Positions 26,582-33,872 of a stretch of 64,000 nucleotides of DNA are shown here, one piece after another. Both the position numbers and the translations under genes were made by a program. Numbering within the stretch: position 1 is the stretch's first letter; each line of letters opens with the position of its first letter. The DNA is taken from NCBI GenBank assembly GCA_951828515.1, contig OX639992.1, positions 2,954,217-3,018,216 of the forward strand, read 5' to 3'. The notes below the pieces were generated by a model that worked only from the letters and a program-made list of their open reading frames with translations, did no database searches and was not told where the DNA came from. Source of the DNA: an uncultured Poribacteria bacterium. GTDB taxonomy: Bacteria > Poribacteria > WGA-4E > WGA-3G.

Positions 26582-27697
26582 TTACAGAGTGGCTATCCCT
26601 GCCCGCAAAATGTTTATGGCAGCGTTTATGTCCCTGTCGTGGTGTGAACCACATTTAGGACATGTCCACTGCCTATCAGAGAGCGTAAGGTTTTCGTTGT
26701 GAAAACCACAATCACTACAAGGTTTTGTAGTCGCAGTCCACTGACCAACTTGAAGGAACTGACGCTTATGTTTTTGACACTTATATTTCAATATCTCAAC
26801 AAACTGGTAAAACGCAAGGTCAGAGACTTTTCGTCCCCAGAGGCGTTTCATGCCGTCAAGGTTCAAGGTTTCAATGGCGATGGTATCAAACTTCTTGCAC
26901 AGTTCAGAGGCGAGTTGCCAATGAAAGTCTTTGCGTTGGTTGCTGATTTTCCGATACAGACGTGCTATTGTTCTTACACACCGCCACCAGGAATTAGAAC
27001 CTTTGTGCTTACGGCTCAATGCTTTGTTGAGAGACCGAAGTTTGTTCAAGGACTGTTTCAAAGGTTGTGGGTGCTGTTTCTTCTCACCCGTGCTCAGTGT
27101 CAAATATGCGTCTTTCATACCGAAGTCTGCCCCAACTCTCTGACCTGTTGCTGACAGTTCTTTGGTATCTGTATGGTCTGTAACTATACAAATCCAATAA
27201 TCACCACAGTTACCACGTTTGAGTGTGATACGTGCGATAGTTCCGTGGAACTCACGGTGTTTATGAAATGTGAAGGGAATACGCCTAAAAGACCAAATCT
27301 GTTTTCTGGCATTCCACTCACGAAAGGTTATCGTAATACGATTATCGTTTAACGCATAACCCGCTTGTGTAAAGGTAATAGACTTGAACTTACGTCTCGG
27401 CTTACGTCTCGGTTTACCGCCTAACTTCTTGAAAAAGCGGACGTAGGCTTCATCAATACGTTTCAACTCTTGTTGGATCGCTTGGCTCGGCAACGCATTC
27501 CAATGCGGGTGTGTCGTTTTCTTGAGTTCTTTGACGTGTGCAGACATAGCATGATAGTTCGCATAGGGCAACCCGTCTTTGTATCTTTGGTCTTGCCACC
27601 TATGGAAGTAATCATGCACTTGCCACATATCGTCAAGCAAGTTGCCAATGCGGATCGTATTCGATTGTTTCCCAAGCGGGTAGTTATAGGTTTTCAT
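26582..27697 (-). CDS. tnpB: TnpB RNA-guided nuclease (IS200/IS605 family), intact
   Basis: A 371-residue transposon-encoded nuclease. The RuvC residues are all present: D191 (in GADFGMKDA), E276 (in IAIETLNL) and D354/D356 (in HDRDINAA). The zinc finger has C327, C330, C346 and C349. Length and domain order (WED/REC-like N-terminus, split RuvC, zinc ribbon) match functional TnpB. No tnpA transposase is adjacent, so the element needs help in trans to move. A conserved promoter and structured leader precede the gene and are shared with the second tnpB at 30038. Protein identity with that second TnpB is low, so they are not recent copies. Confidence 0.93.
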   Translation of the reverse strand: MKTYNYPLGKQSNTIRIGNLLDDMWQVHDYFHRWQDQRYKDGLPYANYHAMSAHVKELKKTTHPHWNALPSQAIQQELKRIDEAYVRFFKKLGGKPRRKPRRKFKSITFTQAGYALNDNRITITFREWNARKQIWSFRRIPFTFHKHREFHGTIARITLKRGNCGDYWICIVTDHTDTKELSATGQRVGADFGMKDAYLTLSTGEKKQHPQPLKQSLNKLRSLNKALSRKHKGSNSWWRCVRTIARLYRKISNQRKDFHWQLASELCKKFDTIAIETLNLDGMKRLWGRKVSDLAFYQFVEILKYKCQKHKRQFLQVGQWTATTKPCSDCGFHNENLTLSDRQWTCPKCGSHHDRDINAAINILRAGIATL

Positions 27698-27707
27698 GGT
27701 CTATCAA

Positions 27708-27790
27708 GTATCAAGTCTTTGACCCCTGTATAGTGGGTAGGCAGACACGCTACCAAGCGGTAGCGCTATACATGTCTGCCAACTTGATAC
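27708..27790 (-). ncRNA. Structured 5' leader of the first tnpB gene
   Basis: On the minus strand, directly downstream of the -10 box: outer stem GTATCAAGT/ACTTGATAC (27782-27790 with 27708-27716), middle stem GGCAGACA/TGTCTGCC (27773-27780 with 27740-27747), a 7-base one-sided bulge, and inner stem CGCTACC/GGTAGCG (27759-27765 with 27748-27754) with an AAGC/GCTT loop. The outer stem ends 10 bases before the ATG and there is no ordinary ribosome binding site. The same fold with compensated stems precedes the other tnpB. Confidence 0.7.
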
Positions 27791-27794
27791 TTTA

Positions 27795-27823
27795 ATTATA
27801 CCACAATTTTAGGTCAATGTTAA
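27795..27823 (-). promoter_or_regulatory. Promoter of the first tnpB gene
   Basis: Minus strand TTAACA (27818-27823), 17 bases, TATAAT (27795-27800), with ATTGTGG immediately before the -10 box, as in the second tnpB promoter. Confidence 0.75.
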
Positions 27824-27859
27824 ATCTTTTTGATACAACAAACCCATACGCCGTCTACA

Positions 27860-27890
27860 TCCCCAAGCTAAAGCATGGGGTCTTGACGGA
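27860..27890 (-). mobile_element. Terminal palindrome, probable left end of the first TnpB element
   Basis: CCCCAAG-CTAAAG-CATGGGG on the plus strand (27860-27880). It has the CTTTAG loop in the same orientation as the right-end palindrome at 26451, when read on the tnpB strand. Together they would delimit an element of about 1.4 kb. Confidence 0.45.
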
Positions 27891-27933
27891 AGGAAAGATA
27901 AGTAAGGGTTTGGCTGCATGTCTGGACATCAGT

Positions 27934-27962
27934 TTGACTTTTTGCCTATTTGAAGGTATAAT
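27934..27962 (+). promoter_or_regulatory. Promoter of the DUF433 antitoxin gene
   Basis: TTGACT (27934-27939), 17 bases, TATAAT (27957-27962), giving a leader of about 65 bases before the ATG at 28035. Confidence 0.7.
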
Positions 27963-28034
27963 TCTACTATTCTTTACATTTCTGACGCTGTAAAATCCTT
28001 AGTGTCTTCTGTGAGATCAATAGGAGCAAGAAAA

Positions 28035-28262
28035 ATGCAAAAACTTGATCGTATAACGTTCAATCCAAATGTAATGGGCGGCAAGCCTTGTATTCGTGGC
28101 ATGCGGGTCACTGTCGGAATGATCGTTGGTTTGGTTGCCTCTGGTTGTTCCAACGCCGAGATTTTGGATGCCTACCCTTATTTAGAAGAGGAAGACATTC
28201 GTCAATCCCTTTCCTATGCCGCGTGGCGAGTTCAGGAAATTGAAGTGCCAATCGGCCCGTAA
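28035..28262 (+). CDS. DUF433 antitoxin (orphaned)
   Basis: A 75-residue DUF433 protein, a winged-helix type antitoxin and DNA-binding family usually paired with a Mut7-C/PIN-like toxin. Visible features are MGGKPCIRGMRVTV, the family signature, and ILDAYPYLEEEDIRQSLSYAAWR, the second helix pair. The ATG at 28035 has AGGAG eight bases upstream, preferred over the frame opening at 28002. The expected toxin start overlaps the stop codon (TAATG), as in intact pairs, but the toxin is cut off after about eleven codons. The antitoxin itself looks intact. Confidence 0.88.
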   Translation: MQKLDRITFNPNVMGGKPCIRGMRVTVGMIVGLVASGCSNAEILDAYPYLEEEDIRQSLSYAAWRVQEIEVPIGP

Positions 28263-28405
28263 TGAAAGTGCTAATTGATATGAACCTCTCTCCTCACATC
28301 CGACTGTGTCCGTCTTGCTTAAACTTCTCCAACAACGCCGTCAACCGGTCTACAATCTCTGGGTGTTCGTCCCACGGATTGTTTGTTTCCCCCGGATCCT
28401 CATAA
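28262..28405 (+). pseudogene. Truncated DUF5615-type toxin remnant
   Basis: The frame begins MKVLIDMNLSP, the standard start of DUF5615 (PIN-like) toxins that pair with DUF433, overlapping the antitoxin stop by one base. After that the reading frame runs antisense into the 3' end of the convergent sulfatase gene (stop at 28294) and has no family resemblance up to its stop at 28403. The rest of the roughly 110-residue toxin, including its other acidic residues, is missing. Confidence 0.75.
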
Positions 28406-29766
28406 ATCTGATACAATTGCCCTGGGACATCCGATTTCGGAGCTCCATCGCGAGGTGGGGGCCATCCGCCTGAGCCTTGCGTCCCCAGAATCAACTTCCA
28501 CTCGCCATGACGGATAGAGAAAACCCCGGTGCTGGAGTGGTGTACAATAGCCTCCCGCAAGGGACTCTCTATCTCTTCACCTAACAGCGCAGGCAGGACA
28601 TTACAACTGTCCTGTCCCGAATCGTCGGGGACTTCTGTTCCAACGATAGCAGCACACGTCGCCATCAGATCCGTGAGGCAGGTTAACGCGTGGGTTTGCG
28701 TATTGGGTGCAATGACTCCGGGCCAGCGCGCAATCAGCGGTTCACGATGTCCGCCTTCCCAGATATGCGCCTTATAGCCACGCCAATCGCCGCATGACTT
28801 ATGATCATAGAGGTGATACGGCATTAGACTATTATCGCCTTGGATTCGGTCGCCGGGTAGGGCACCGTTATCACTCGTGACGAAAATAAGCGTCTCATCA
28901 GTTTTGCCAGTCCGCGCTAACGCATCCATCACCTCACCGACCATCCAATCGACGAGCCATACCAGATCACCGCGAGGACCAGCGCTACTTTTGCCACGTG
29001 CGAAATCTGGGACGACTGCTTCTGTGCAAGGTTCATGCGGTGCGGAGGGGGTCAGATAGAGAAAGAAGGGAGCATCCGTATCAGCTTGCCCCTCAATATA
29101 TTCAACCGCCTTCTGCGCGATGATAGGATCGGCATCCTTATGCTCCCATCCGGGTACCATCATTCCGGGGCGACTTGTATACTCTGGTATCTCATGATAG
29201 ACACTCGGAGTCTCGACAAACGTATCGTTCTCAATGAAACCATAAGGAGGTTGGCAGGTTGGACAGCCAGCATTTCCGTAGAAGTAGTCAAATCCGAGAT
29301 CTATTGGACCGCCAGTCAATGGTGTATTGAAATCGATATGTTCCTCTAACTCGCGTCCCGCGTTCTGCCACGGCAGCGGCGCGTTGAAATCGAAATCGTA
29401 TCCCGGAACCGTCGAAAATTCGAGACCCAAATGCCACTTACCGACGCATGCGGTATTGTAACCCGCATCTTTCAGCAACCGAGGAACCGTTAGGCGTTCG
29501 GGTTCAATAAGGGGTGGTTCGTACCCGTAAAGCACACCGTGTTTGAGACGGCTTCGCCAGCAGTACCGTCCCGTTAACACTCCGTATCGTGTCGGCGTAC
29601 AGACCGCAGAGGGAGAGTGTGCATCGTTGAAGCGAATTCCCTCCTGCGCAAGTTTATCCATATTCGGGGTAGGAATCTTTGAATCAGGGTTATAGCAGCC
29701 GACATCACCGTATCCCATATCGTCTGCCATGATAAAGACAATATTTGGAGAACTCTGTGTATTCAT
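28294..29766 (-). CDS. Type I sulfatase
   Basis: A 490-residue sulfatase with the formylglycine motif C56-T-P-T-R60 (in CTPTRYGVLTG), which has Thr instead of Ser at the fourth position, as in N-acetylgalactosamine-sulfatase-like and arylsulfatase A-like enzymes. Metal residues are in MADDMGYGDVGCY; GKWHLG and TSDNGALPG are also in place. No signal peptide was seen. Its last codons lie inside the truncated toxin remnant, so a recombination event brought this 3' end next to the antitoxin. Upstream it has the CGCAAGGTAAATTTAAAAA leader repeat in two tandem copies. Confidence 0.92.
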   Translation of the reverse strand: MNTQSSPNIVFIMADDMGYGDVGCYNPDSKIPTPNMDKLAQEGIRFNDAHSPSAVCTPTRYGVLTGRYCWRSRLKHGVLYGYEPPLIEPERLTVPRLLKDAGYNTACVGKWHLGLEFSTVPGYDFDFNAPLPWQNAGRELEEHIDFNTPLTGGPIDLGFDYFYGNAGCPTCQPPYGFIENDTFVETPSVYHEIPEYTSRPGMMVPGWEHKDADPIIAQKAVEYIEGQADTDAPFFLYLTPSAPHEPCTEAVVPDFARGKSSAGPRGDLVWLVDWMVGEVMDALARTGKTDETLIFVTSDNGALPGDRIQGDNSLMPYHLYDHKSCGDWRGYKAHIWEGGHREPLIARWPGVIAPNTQTHALTCLTDLMATCAAIVGTEVPDDSGQDSCNVLPALLGEEIESPLREAIVHHSSTGVFSIRHGEWKLILGTQGSGGWPPPRDGAPKSDVPGQLYQIYEDPGETNNPWDEHPEIVDRLTALLEKFKQDGHSRM

Positions 29767-29812
29767 TTTTTAAACTTACCTTGCGTTTTTTTAATTTACC
29801 TTGCGGTTCGGT
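29767..29812 (-). repeat. Portable leader/ribosome-binding-site repeat, partly duplicated
   Basis: On the minus strand CTGACCGAACCGCAAGG runs into AAATTAAAAAAA, and CGCAAGGTAAGTTTAAAAA is then repeated directly before the sulfatase ATG. The same CCGCAAGGAAAAATTAAAA unit precedes the genes starting at 51425 and 57477. Confidence 0.7.
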
Positions 29813-29864
29813 CAGTTGGGCAAGTTGCAGTGTCAAAAAATATGGTAAAATCTATACAAATTAG

Positions 29865-29890
29865 GTCAAATCTCACACAGATTTTTTGAC
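29865..29890. promoter_or_regulatory. Palindrome between divergent sulfatase and tnpB genes
   Basis: GTCAAATCT-CACAC-AGATTTTTTGAC is an imperfect inverted repeat. Its right arm contains the -35 box of the second tnpB promoter, and its left arm gives TTGACC on the other strand toward the sulfatase gene. It may be an operator; no regulator is known. Confidence 0.4.
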
Positions 29891-29915
29891 ATGGTCCCCT
29901 GAATTGTGGTATAAT
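29886..29915 (+). promoter_or_regulatory. Promoter of the second tnpB gene
   Basis: TTGACA (29886-29891), 18 bases, TATAAT (29910-29915), with ATTGTGG just upstream of the -10 box and ATTAAAG just downstream, as at the first tnpB. Confidence 0.8.
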
Positions 29916-29919
29916 TAAA

Positions 29920-30027
29920 GTATCAGGTTGGCAGACATACAGAGCGTTACCGCCCCCGTCCCAGTAACGGGTGGGGACCCCGGTAACGTGTCTGCCTCCG
30001 ATTCTGTAAGGGATAAACACCTGATAC
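29920..30027 (+). ncRNA. Structured 5' leader of the second tnpB gene
   Basis: Outer stem GTATCAGGT/ACCTGATAC (29920-29928 with 30019-30027), middle stem GGCAGACA/TGTCTGCC (29930-29937 with 29989-29996), a 7-base bulge on the 5' side (29938-29944), inner stem CGTTACC/GGTAACG (29945-29951 with 29982-29988). The inner loop is enlarged by an extra GC-rich arm with CCCGT/ACGGG. The outer and inner stems each carry one compensatory pair change against the first tnpB leader. The ATG follows 10 bases after the outer stem. Confidence 0.72.
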
Positions 30028-30037
30028 CTGATAAACC

Positions 30038-31129
30038 ATGATTTTACGTTCACAGAAGATAGAACTCACTCCAAATAATAAGCAATCCACACAAATGTCT
30101 CAACACGCGGGCTATGCCCGTGTTGCCTTCAACTTTGGTTTGTCGTCGTTCAAAGTCGGTTTAGACCAAGACGAATGGCGAAGCCATGTTGACATAAAGC
30201 GTGAATTCAACGCAGTCAAGTATGATAAGTTTGACTGGTGTAAAGACCTTTCACAGAATGCGTCGAAGAATGCTATCCACAATCTTGGGGACGCAGTAAC
30301 CCGCTGGAAAAAAGGACAAAACAAGTTCCCTGTCTATAAGAACCGATCTGGTAAATGTTCTTACCAAGCAGACAATGGCGAAGGCACTGTAAAAGTCCAT
30401 AAAAAGCGTATTGAACTCCCTAAAATCGGGTGGATACGCATGCGTGAAGAACTGCGATATTCTGGTGAAATTACCAAAGTTGTCATTAGTAAGCATAATG
30501 ACACATGGTATGCTTCTATCACTATGAGACGGCTGGATAGCAGCAACTATAAATACCAACCGCCCCTGTTTAACGAGAATCCACCGATAGGTATTGACGT
30601 AGGTATCAATACACTTGCGACATGCTCTAATGGTGATACCTACGGCAATCCACGACCTCTCAAGCGATATGAACGCAAGTTAGCTCGTGAAAACCGGAAG
30701 TTCGCACGCAAGCAGAAAGGCAGTCAGAACGGGTATAAGCAGAAAAAACGCTTATCTGCTGTCCACGCACGTATTGCGAATATCCGTGAGGACGCTCACC
30801 ACCAAGCGACAATACGGATTGTTCGTAAAGCAAGTGCTATTGGTATTGAGACGCTGAAGATTACCAACATGCTAAAGAATCGGAAACTTGCCAAAGCATT
30901 GTCCGATTCAGCGTTAGGCGGTTTTCTGACAAAACTCAAATACAAAGCAGATAGGCGTGGCATACCGATAGACGAAGCAGATAGGTTCTTTGCGAGTTCC
31001 AAAACATGTAGCAACTGCGGACACAAGAAAGCAGATTTGACGCTCTCTGATAGACAATACCACTGCTCCGAATGTGGACTGGATATTGACAGAGACCTAA
31101 ACGCTGCGAAAAACCTCTGTCCCACTTGA
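30038..31129 (+). CDS. tnpB: TnpB RNA-guided nuclease (IS200/IS605 or IS1341 type), intact
   Basis: A 363-residue TnpB of a different subgroup from the one at 26582. RuvC residues are D187 (in IGIDVGINTLA), E271 (in IGIETLKI) and D351/D353 (in IDRDLNAA). Zinc ligands are C324, C327, C343 and C346. It appears full length with no frameshift. No tnpA lies nearby. The shared leader and promoter with the other tnpB, despite divergent proteins, suggests the 5' region is a conserved control module. The gap to the next gene (31130-31335) probably holds the guide RNA scaffold. Confidence 0.92.
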   Translation: MILRSQKIELTPNNKQSTQMSQHAGYARVAFNFGLSSFKVGLDQDEWRSHVDIKREFNAVKYDKFDWCKDLSQNASKNAIHNLGDAVTRWKKGQNKFPVYKNRSGKCSYQADNGEGTVKVHKKRIELPKIGWIRMREELRYSGEITKVVISKHNDTWYASITMRRLDSSNYKYQPPLFNENPPIGIDVGINTLATCSNGDTYGNPRPLKRYERKLARENRKFARKQKGSQNGYKQKKRLSAVHARIANIREDAHHQATIRIVRKASAIGIETLKITNMLKNRKLAKALSDSALGGFLTKLKYKADRRGIPIDEADRFFASSKTCSNCGHKKADLTLSDRQYHCSECGLDIDRDLNAAKNLCPT

Positions 31130-31262
31130 CCTTCAAACCGTCGCCACGAGTTGCGAGGAGACGATAAACGCCTGTCGAGTTTCTGTAAGACCTCGTTGAG
31201 AGGCACGAAACGACGAAGCAGGAAGTATGGCAGAAATCAAAGAACAGTGTAGAGTTTTATAG
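31130..31262 (+). ncRNA. Candidate omega RNA of the second TnpB element
   Basis: Gene-free 3' flank of tnpB with CGAGGAGACG, GAGAGGCACGAAACGACG and AAGCAGGAAG stretches, which recall the scaffold of TnpB guide RNAs. Unlike the first element there is no CTTTAG palindrome, so the right end is not defined. Confidence 0.4.
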
Positions 31263-31335
31263 GTTTTTATAGATTCTATCACATTCTTGAGGTTTTGTTA
31301 AGTCCTACACAACGGTATAGCGATTGTAGACACGC

Positions 31336-32436
31336 TTACTGTATTTTCGCCTTTAATTCAGCGATGTCCTTGTCAAGTGATGCTTCTTCGGCATAGCTCG
31401 AAAATTCACGCTCCAATTTTGCATCCTGATACGCGACATCCACTTCAGCCGCCGTTTTCGCCAAGGTGGCTGCCTCAGTCGCGTCCTGATCCATCTTCGT
31501 AAGCGTTTCAAACGCTTTACTGCCCTGTATCTCGTTCAACATCTCGCGGAGATGTGCTTCGGCATCAACGTTCCTGTGTTTCGCAACGACGGCTGTCTTT
31601 TTCCCCTCCGCTTCCATCATTTTTTGCTGAAGATGCTCAAGGAGATCACTGAGGTCCCGGACGATTTGTTTCTGATCTCCCCACTGCGTTTTGTATTGAT
31701 CCGCTAACCGTCGGTATTCGTTTCGTTTTTCCAAATCTTCGCGTGCCAAATCCTCGCGTCCGGCTTTAAGGGTAATGAGTGCGCGCGCTTGCCACTGTTC
31801 TGCTTGGGCAACCGCTCCTTCATAAGCGTCTTGAAACTGTTTTTCAACCCCAATAGAGGCAGCAACCTTCTCTCGTGCCGCTGAAAGCCGGTTTTTCATC
31901 TCAACGATGACGCTCTCTAAAACACTCTCCGGGTCTTCAGTTTCAACCTCAGTCTGTTCCGATTCCGGCTCATATTGCACAACGACTGTCTCCGCGAACT
32001 TATCTCCAAGCCGTTGCTGATTTTTCCCAAGGAACCAGAGTAAATCAAAGGGTTGAAAGATACCCGCGAATCGGCGAACGAAAGCATCTTTGAAATTACA
32101 CGGTTTACCGTCTTTCAAACGGACTACTTGTAGGGACAATAACTTTTTACCTATTCCCTGACCCTTCCTGAAGCCGTCGATAAAAAATAGACCGAATATC
32201 CACAAGACAGCAGTAAACAAAGAAGCAAAGATACTGACGCCAACAATGCCAGCCATCAATTTCCCAAACATATTGAAGGATGCGTCTTCGAGAAACAGAA
32301 TCGCTACAACCGATAAAAGAAGTCCGAAAACGGATTGGACGGCACCTAAAACCGCAATATCTATAAAGAGCGCGTATAACCGTGCCATTCGGGATGCCAG
32401 TTTAAATTTTTTCCCTGCTATTTCAATAAACTTCAT
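31336..32436 (-). CDS. RDD membrane domain fused to PspA/IM30-like coiled coil (copy 2)
   Basis: A 366-residue fusion. Residues 1-150 form an RDD domain: FKLASRMARLYALFIDIAVLG, three or so hydrophobic segments, and GIGKKLLSLQVVRLKDG before RRFAGIFQPFDLL. Residues about 175-365 form an uninterrupted charged coiled coil with the PspA/Vipp1 pattern ALITLKAGREDLAREDLEKR and HRNVDAEAHLREM. PspA proteins are ESCRT-III-like membrane-remodelling and stress proteins and normally lack membrane spans. The ATG at 32436 has AGGA upstream. It lies 48 bases downstream of its paralogue on the same strand. Confidence 0.8.
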   Translation of the reverse strand: MKFIEIAGKKFKLASRMARLYALFIDIAVLGAVQSVFGLLLSVVAILFLEDASFNMFGKLMAGIVGVSIFASLFTAVLWIFGLFFIDGFRKGQGIGKKLLSLQVVRLKDGKPCNFKDAFVRRFAGIFQPFDLLWFLGKNQQRLGDKFAETVVVQYEPESEQTEVETEDPESVLESVIVEMKNRLSAAREKVAASIGVEKQFQDAYEGAVAQAEQWQARALITLKAGREDLAREDLEKRNEYRRLADQYKTQWGDQKQIVRDLSDLLEHLQQKMMEAEGKKTAVVAKHRNVDAEAHLREMLNEIQGSKAFETLTKMDQDATEAATLAKTAAEVDVAYQDAKLEREFSSYAEEASLDKDIAELKAKIQ

Positions 32437-32484
32437 CTTCAAATCCTAAAAATCTTTTTGTGTTTGTACCGCGCATTCGATGAA

Positions 32485-33660
32485 CTATCGCTTCTGTAAT
32501 TTCGTCTTTAATTCAGCGATGTCCTTGTCAAGTGATGCCTCTTCAGCATAACTCGAAAATTCACGCGCTAATTTCATATCCTGATATGGGACATCCATTT
32601 CAGCCGCCGCTTTCGCCAAAGTGGCGGCTTCAGTCGCATCTTGATCCATCTGCACAAATGTTTCAAGGGCTTTACTGTTCTGTATCTCTTTCAGCATCTC
32701 GCGAAGGTGTACTTCAGCATTAACGTTCCTGTGTTTCGCGACGACGGCGGCTTTCTCTCCTTCCGCCTCCATCATTTTCTGCTGAAAATGCTCAAGGAGA
32801 TCATTGAGATTCCGGACTATCTGTTTCTGATCTTCCCATTGGTTTTTATATTGATCCGCTAACCGTCGATATTCGTTTCGTTTTTCCAAATCTTCACGAG
32901 CTAAATCTTCACGTCCTGCTTCGAGGGAGATAATAGCGCGTTCTTGCCATCGCTCCGCTAGGGAAACAGCATTTTCATAAGCATCCTGAAACTGTTTCTC
33001 AACGCCGATAGAGGCATTAACCTTCTCGCCTGCTTCCGCAAGCCGGTCTTTCATTTCAACGATGACACTCTCTAAAACCCGCTCTGGGTCTTCAGTTTCA
33101 ACCTCAATTTGTTCCCGTTCTGGTTCATATTTCACAACTACTGTTTCTGCCAACTTATCTCCCATTCGCTGCCGATTTTTTCCAAGCGTCCAGAGAAAAT
33201 CCAATGGTTGAAACACACCTGTGAGTCGGCGAATAAAGGAATCTTTAAAAGTACACGGTTTGCCATCTTTTAGTCGGAGCACCTGTAGTGATAGCAATTT
33301 TTTGCCAAGTCCTTGCCCATTTTTGAAGCCGTCCATGAGGAACATGCCTGCTATCCACAAGGCGGTGCCACTCTGAGCTAAAGTCTCGGGATTCTTATGC
33401 CCCCACGGTCCGAACAGGAAAACTAAGAGCAATTGGGCGACAACCAAGACATTTCTTGGCAGTTTCGTTTTAGGTCCTAATATCCACAGTAATGCACTGA
33501 GCAATCCAATCTGGACAAAACCGGGACTCACAGCTGCGAGAAGAAGGAACAAAGCGAGTAGGATACTCGCTAAGAGCATGCCATCGATGAAAGACGCAAA
33601 TAAGCGCGCGAATCGAGATCCTAATCTGAACTTTTTACCCGTAATTTCAACAAATTCCAT
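32485..33660 (-). CDS. RDD membrane domain fused to PspA/IM30-like coiled coil (copy 1)
   Basis: A 391-residue paralogue of the next gene, longer in the membrane domain by one extra hydrophobic segment (about residues 55-90). The RDD signature FRLGSRFARLFASFIDGMLL and GLGKKLLSLQVLRLKDG are present, followed by RRLTGVFQPLDFL. The C-terminal 200 residues are the PspA-like coiled coil, nearly identical in places to the second copy (AGREDLAREDLEKRNEYR). Very similar C-terminal halves and more divergent membrane halves suggest duplication followed by conversion or selection on the coiled coil. The start has AAAGGA upstream. Confidence 0.8.
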   Translation of the reverse strand: MEFVEITGKKFRLGSRFARLFASFIDGMLLASILLALFLLLAAVSPGFVQIGLLSALLWILGPKTKLPRNVLVVAQLLLVFLFGPWGHKNPETLAQSGTALWIAGMFLMDGFKNGQGLGKKLLSLQVLRLKDGKPCTFKDSFIRRLTGVFQPLDFLWTLGKNRQRMGDKLAETVVVKYEPEREQIEVETEDPERVLESVIVEMKDRLAEAGEKVNASIGVEKQFQDAYENAVSLAERWQERAIISLEAGREDLAREDLEKRNEYRRLADQYKNQWEDQKQIVRNLNDLLEHFQQKMMEAEGEKAAVVAKHRNVNAEVHLREMLKEIQNSKALETFVQMDQDATEAATLAKAAAEMDVPYQDMKLAREFSSYAEEASLDKDIAELKTKLQKR

Positions 33661-33872
33661 CCTGAAAGTCCTTTACGCTTTCTACCGGAACGCGTGTTAC
33701 ATTGAAAGGGACAAACTCACAGTGCTTCGCGCTGAAGCGTGGATCTCGATTGAACACCGGCTTTGTAAATCCCGCCGCGTTCTGTACATGCTTGTTCTGT
33801 ACATACTTATATGGAGTCAGCACATACGAAAAAGGATAGTAAACCTGGGCATACAAAGCAAAGTTAACTGAT

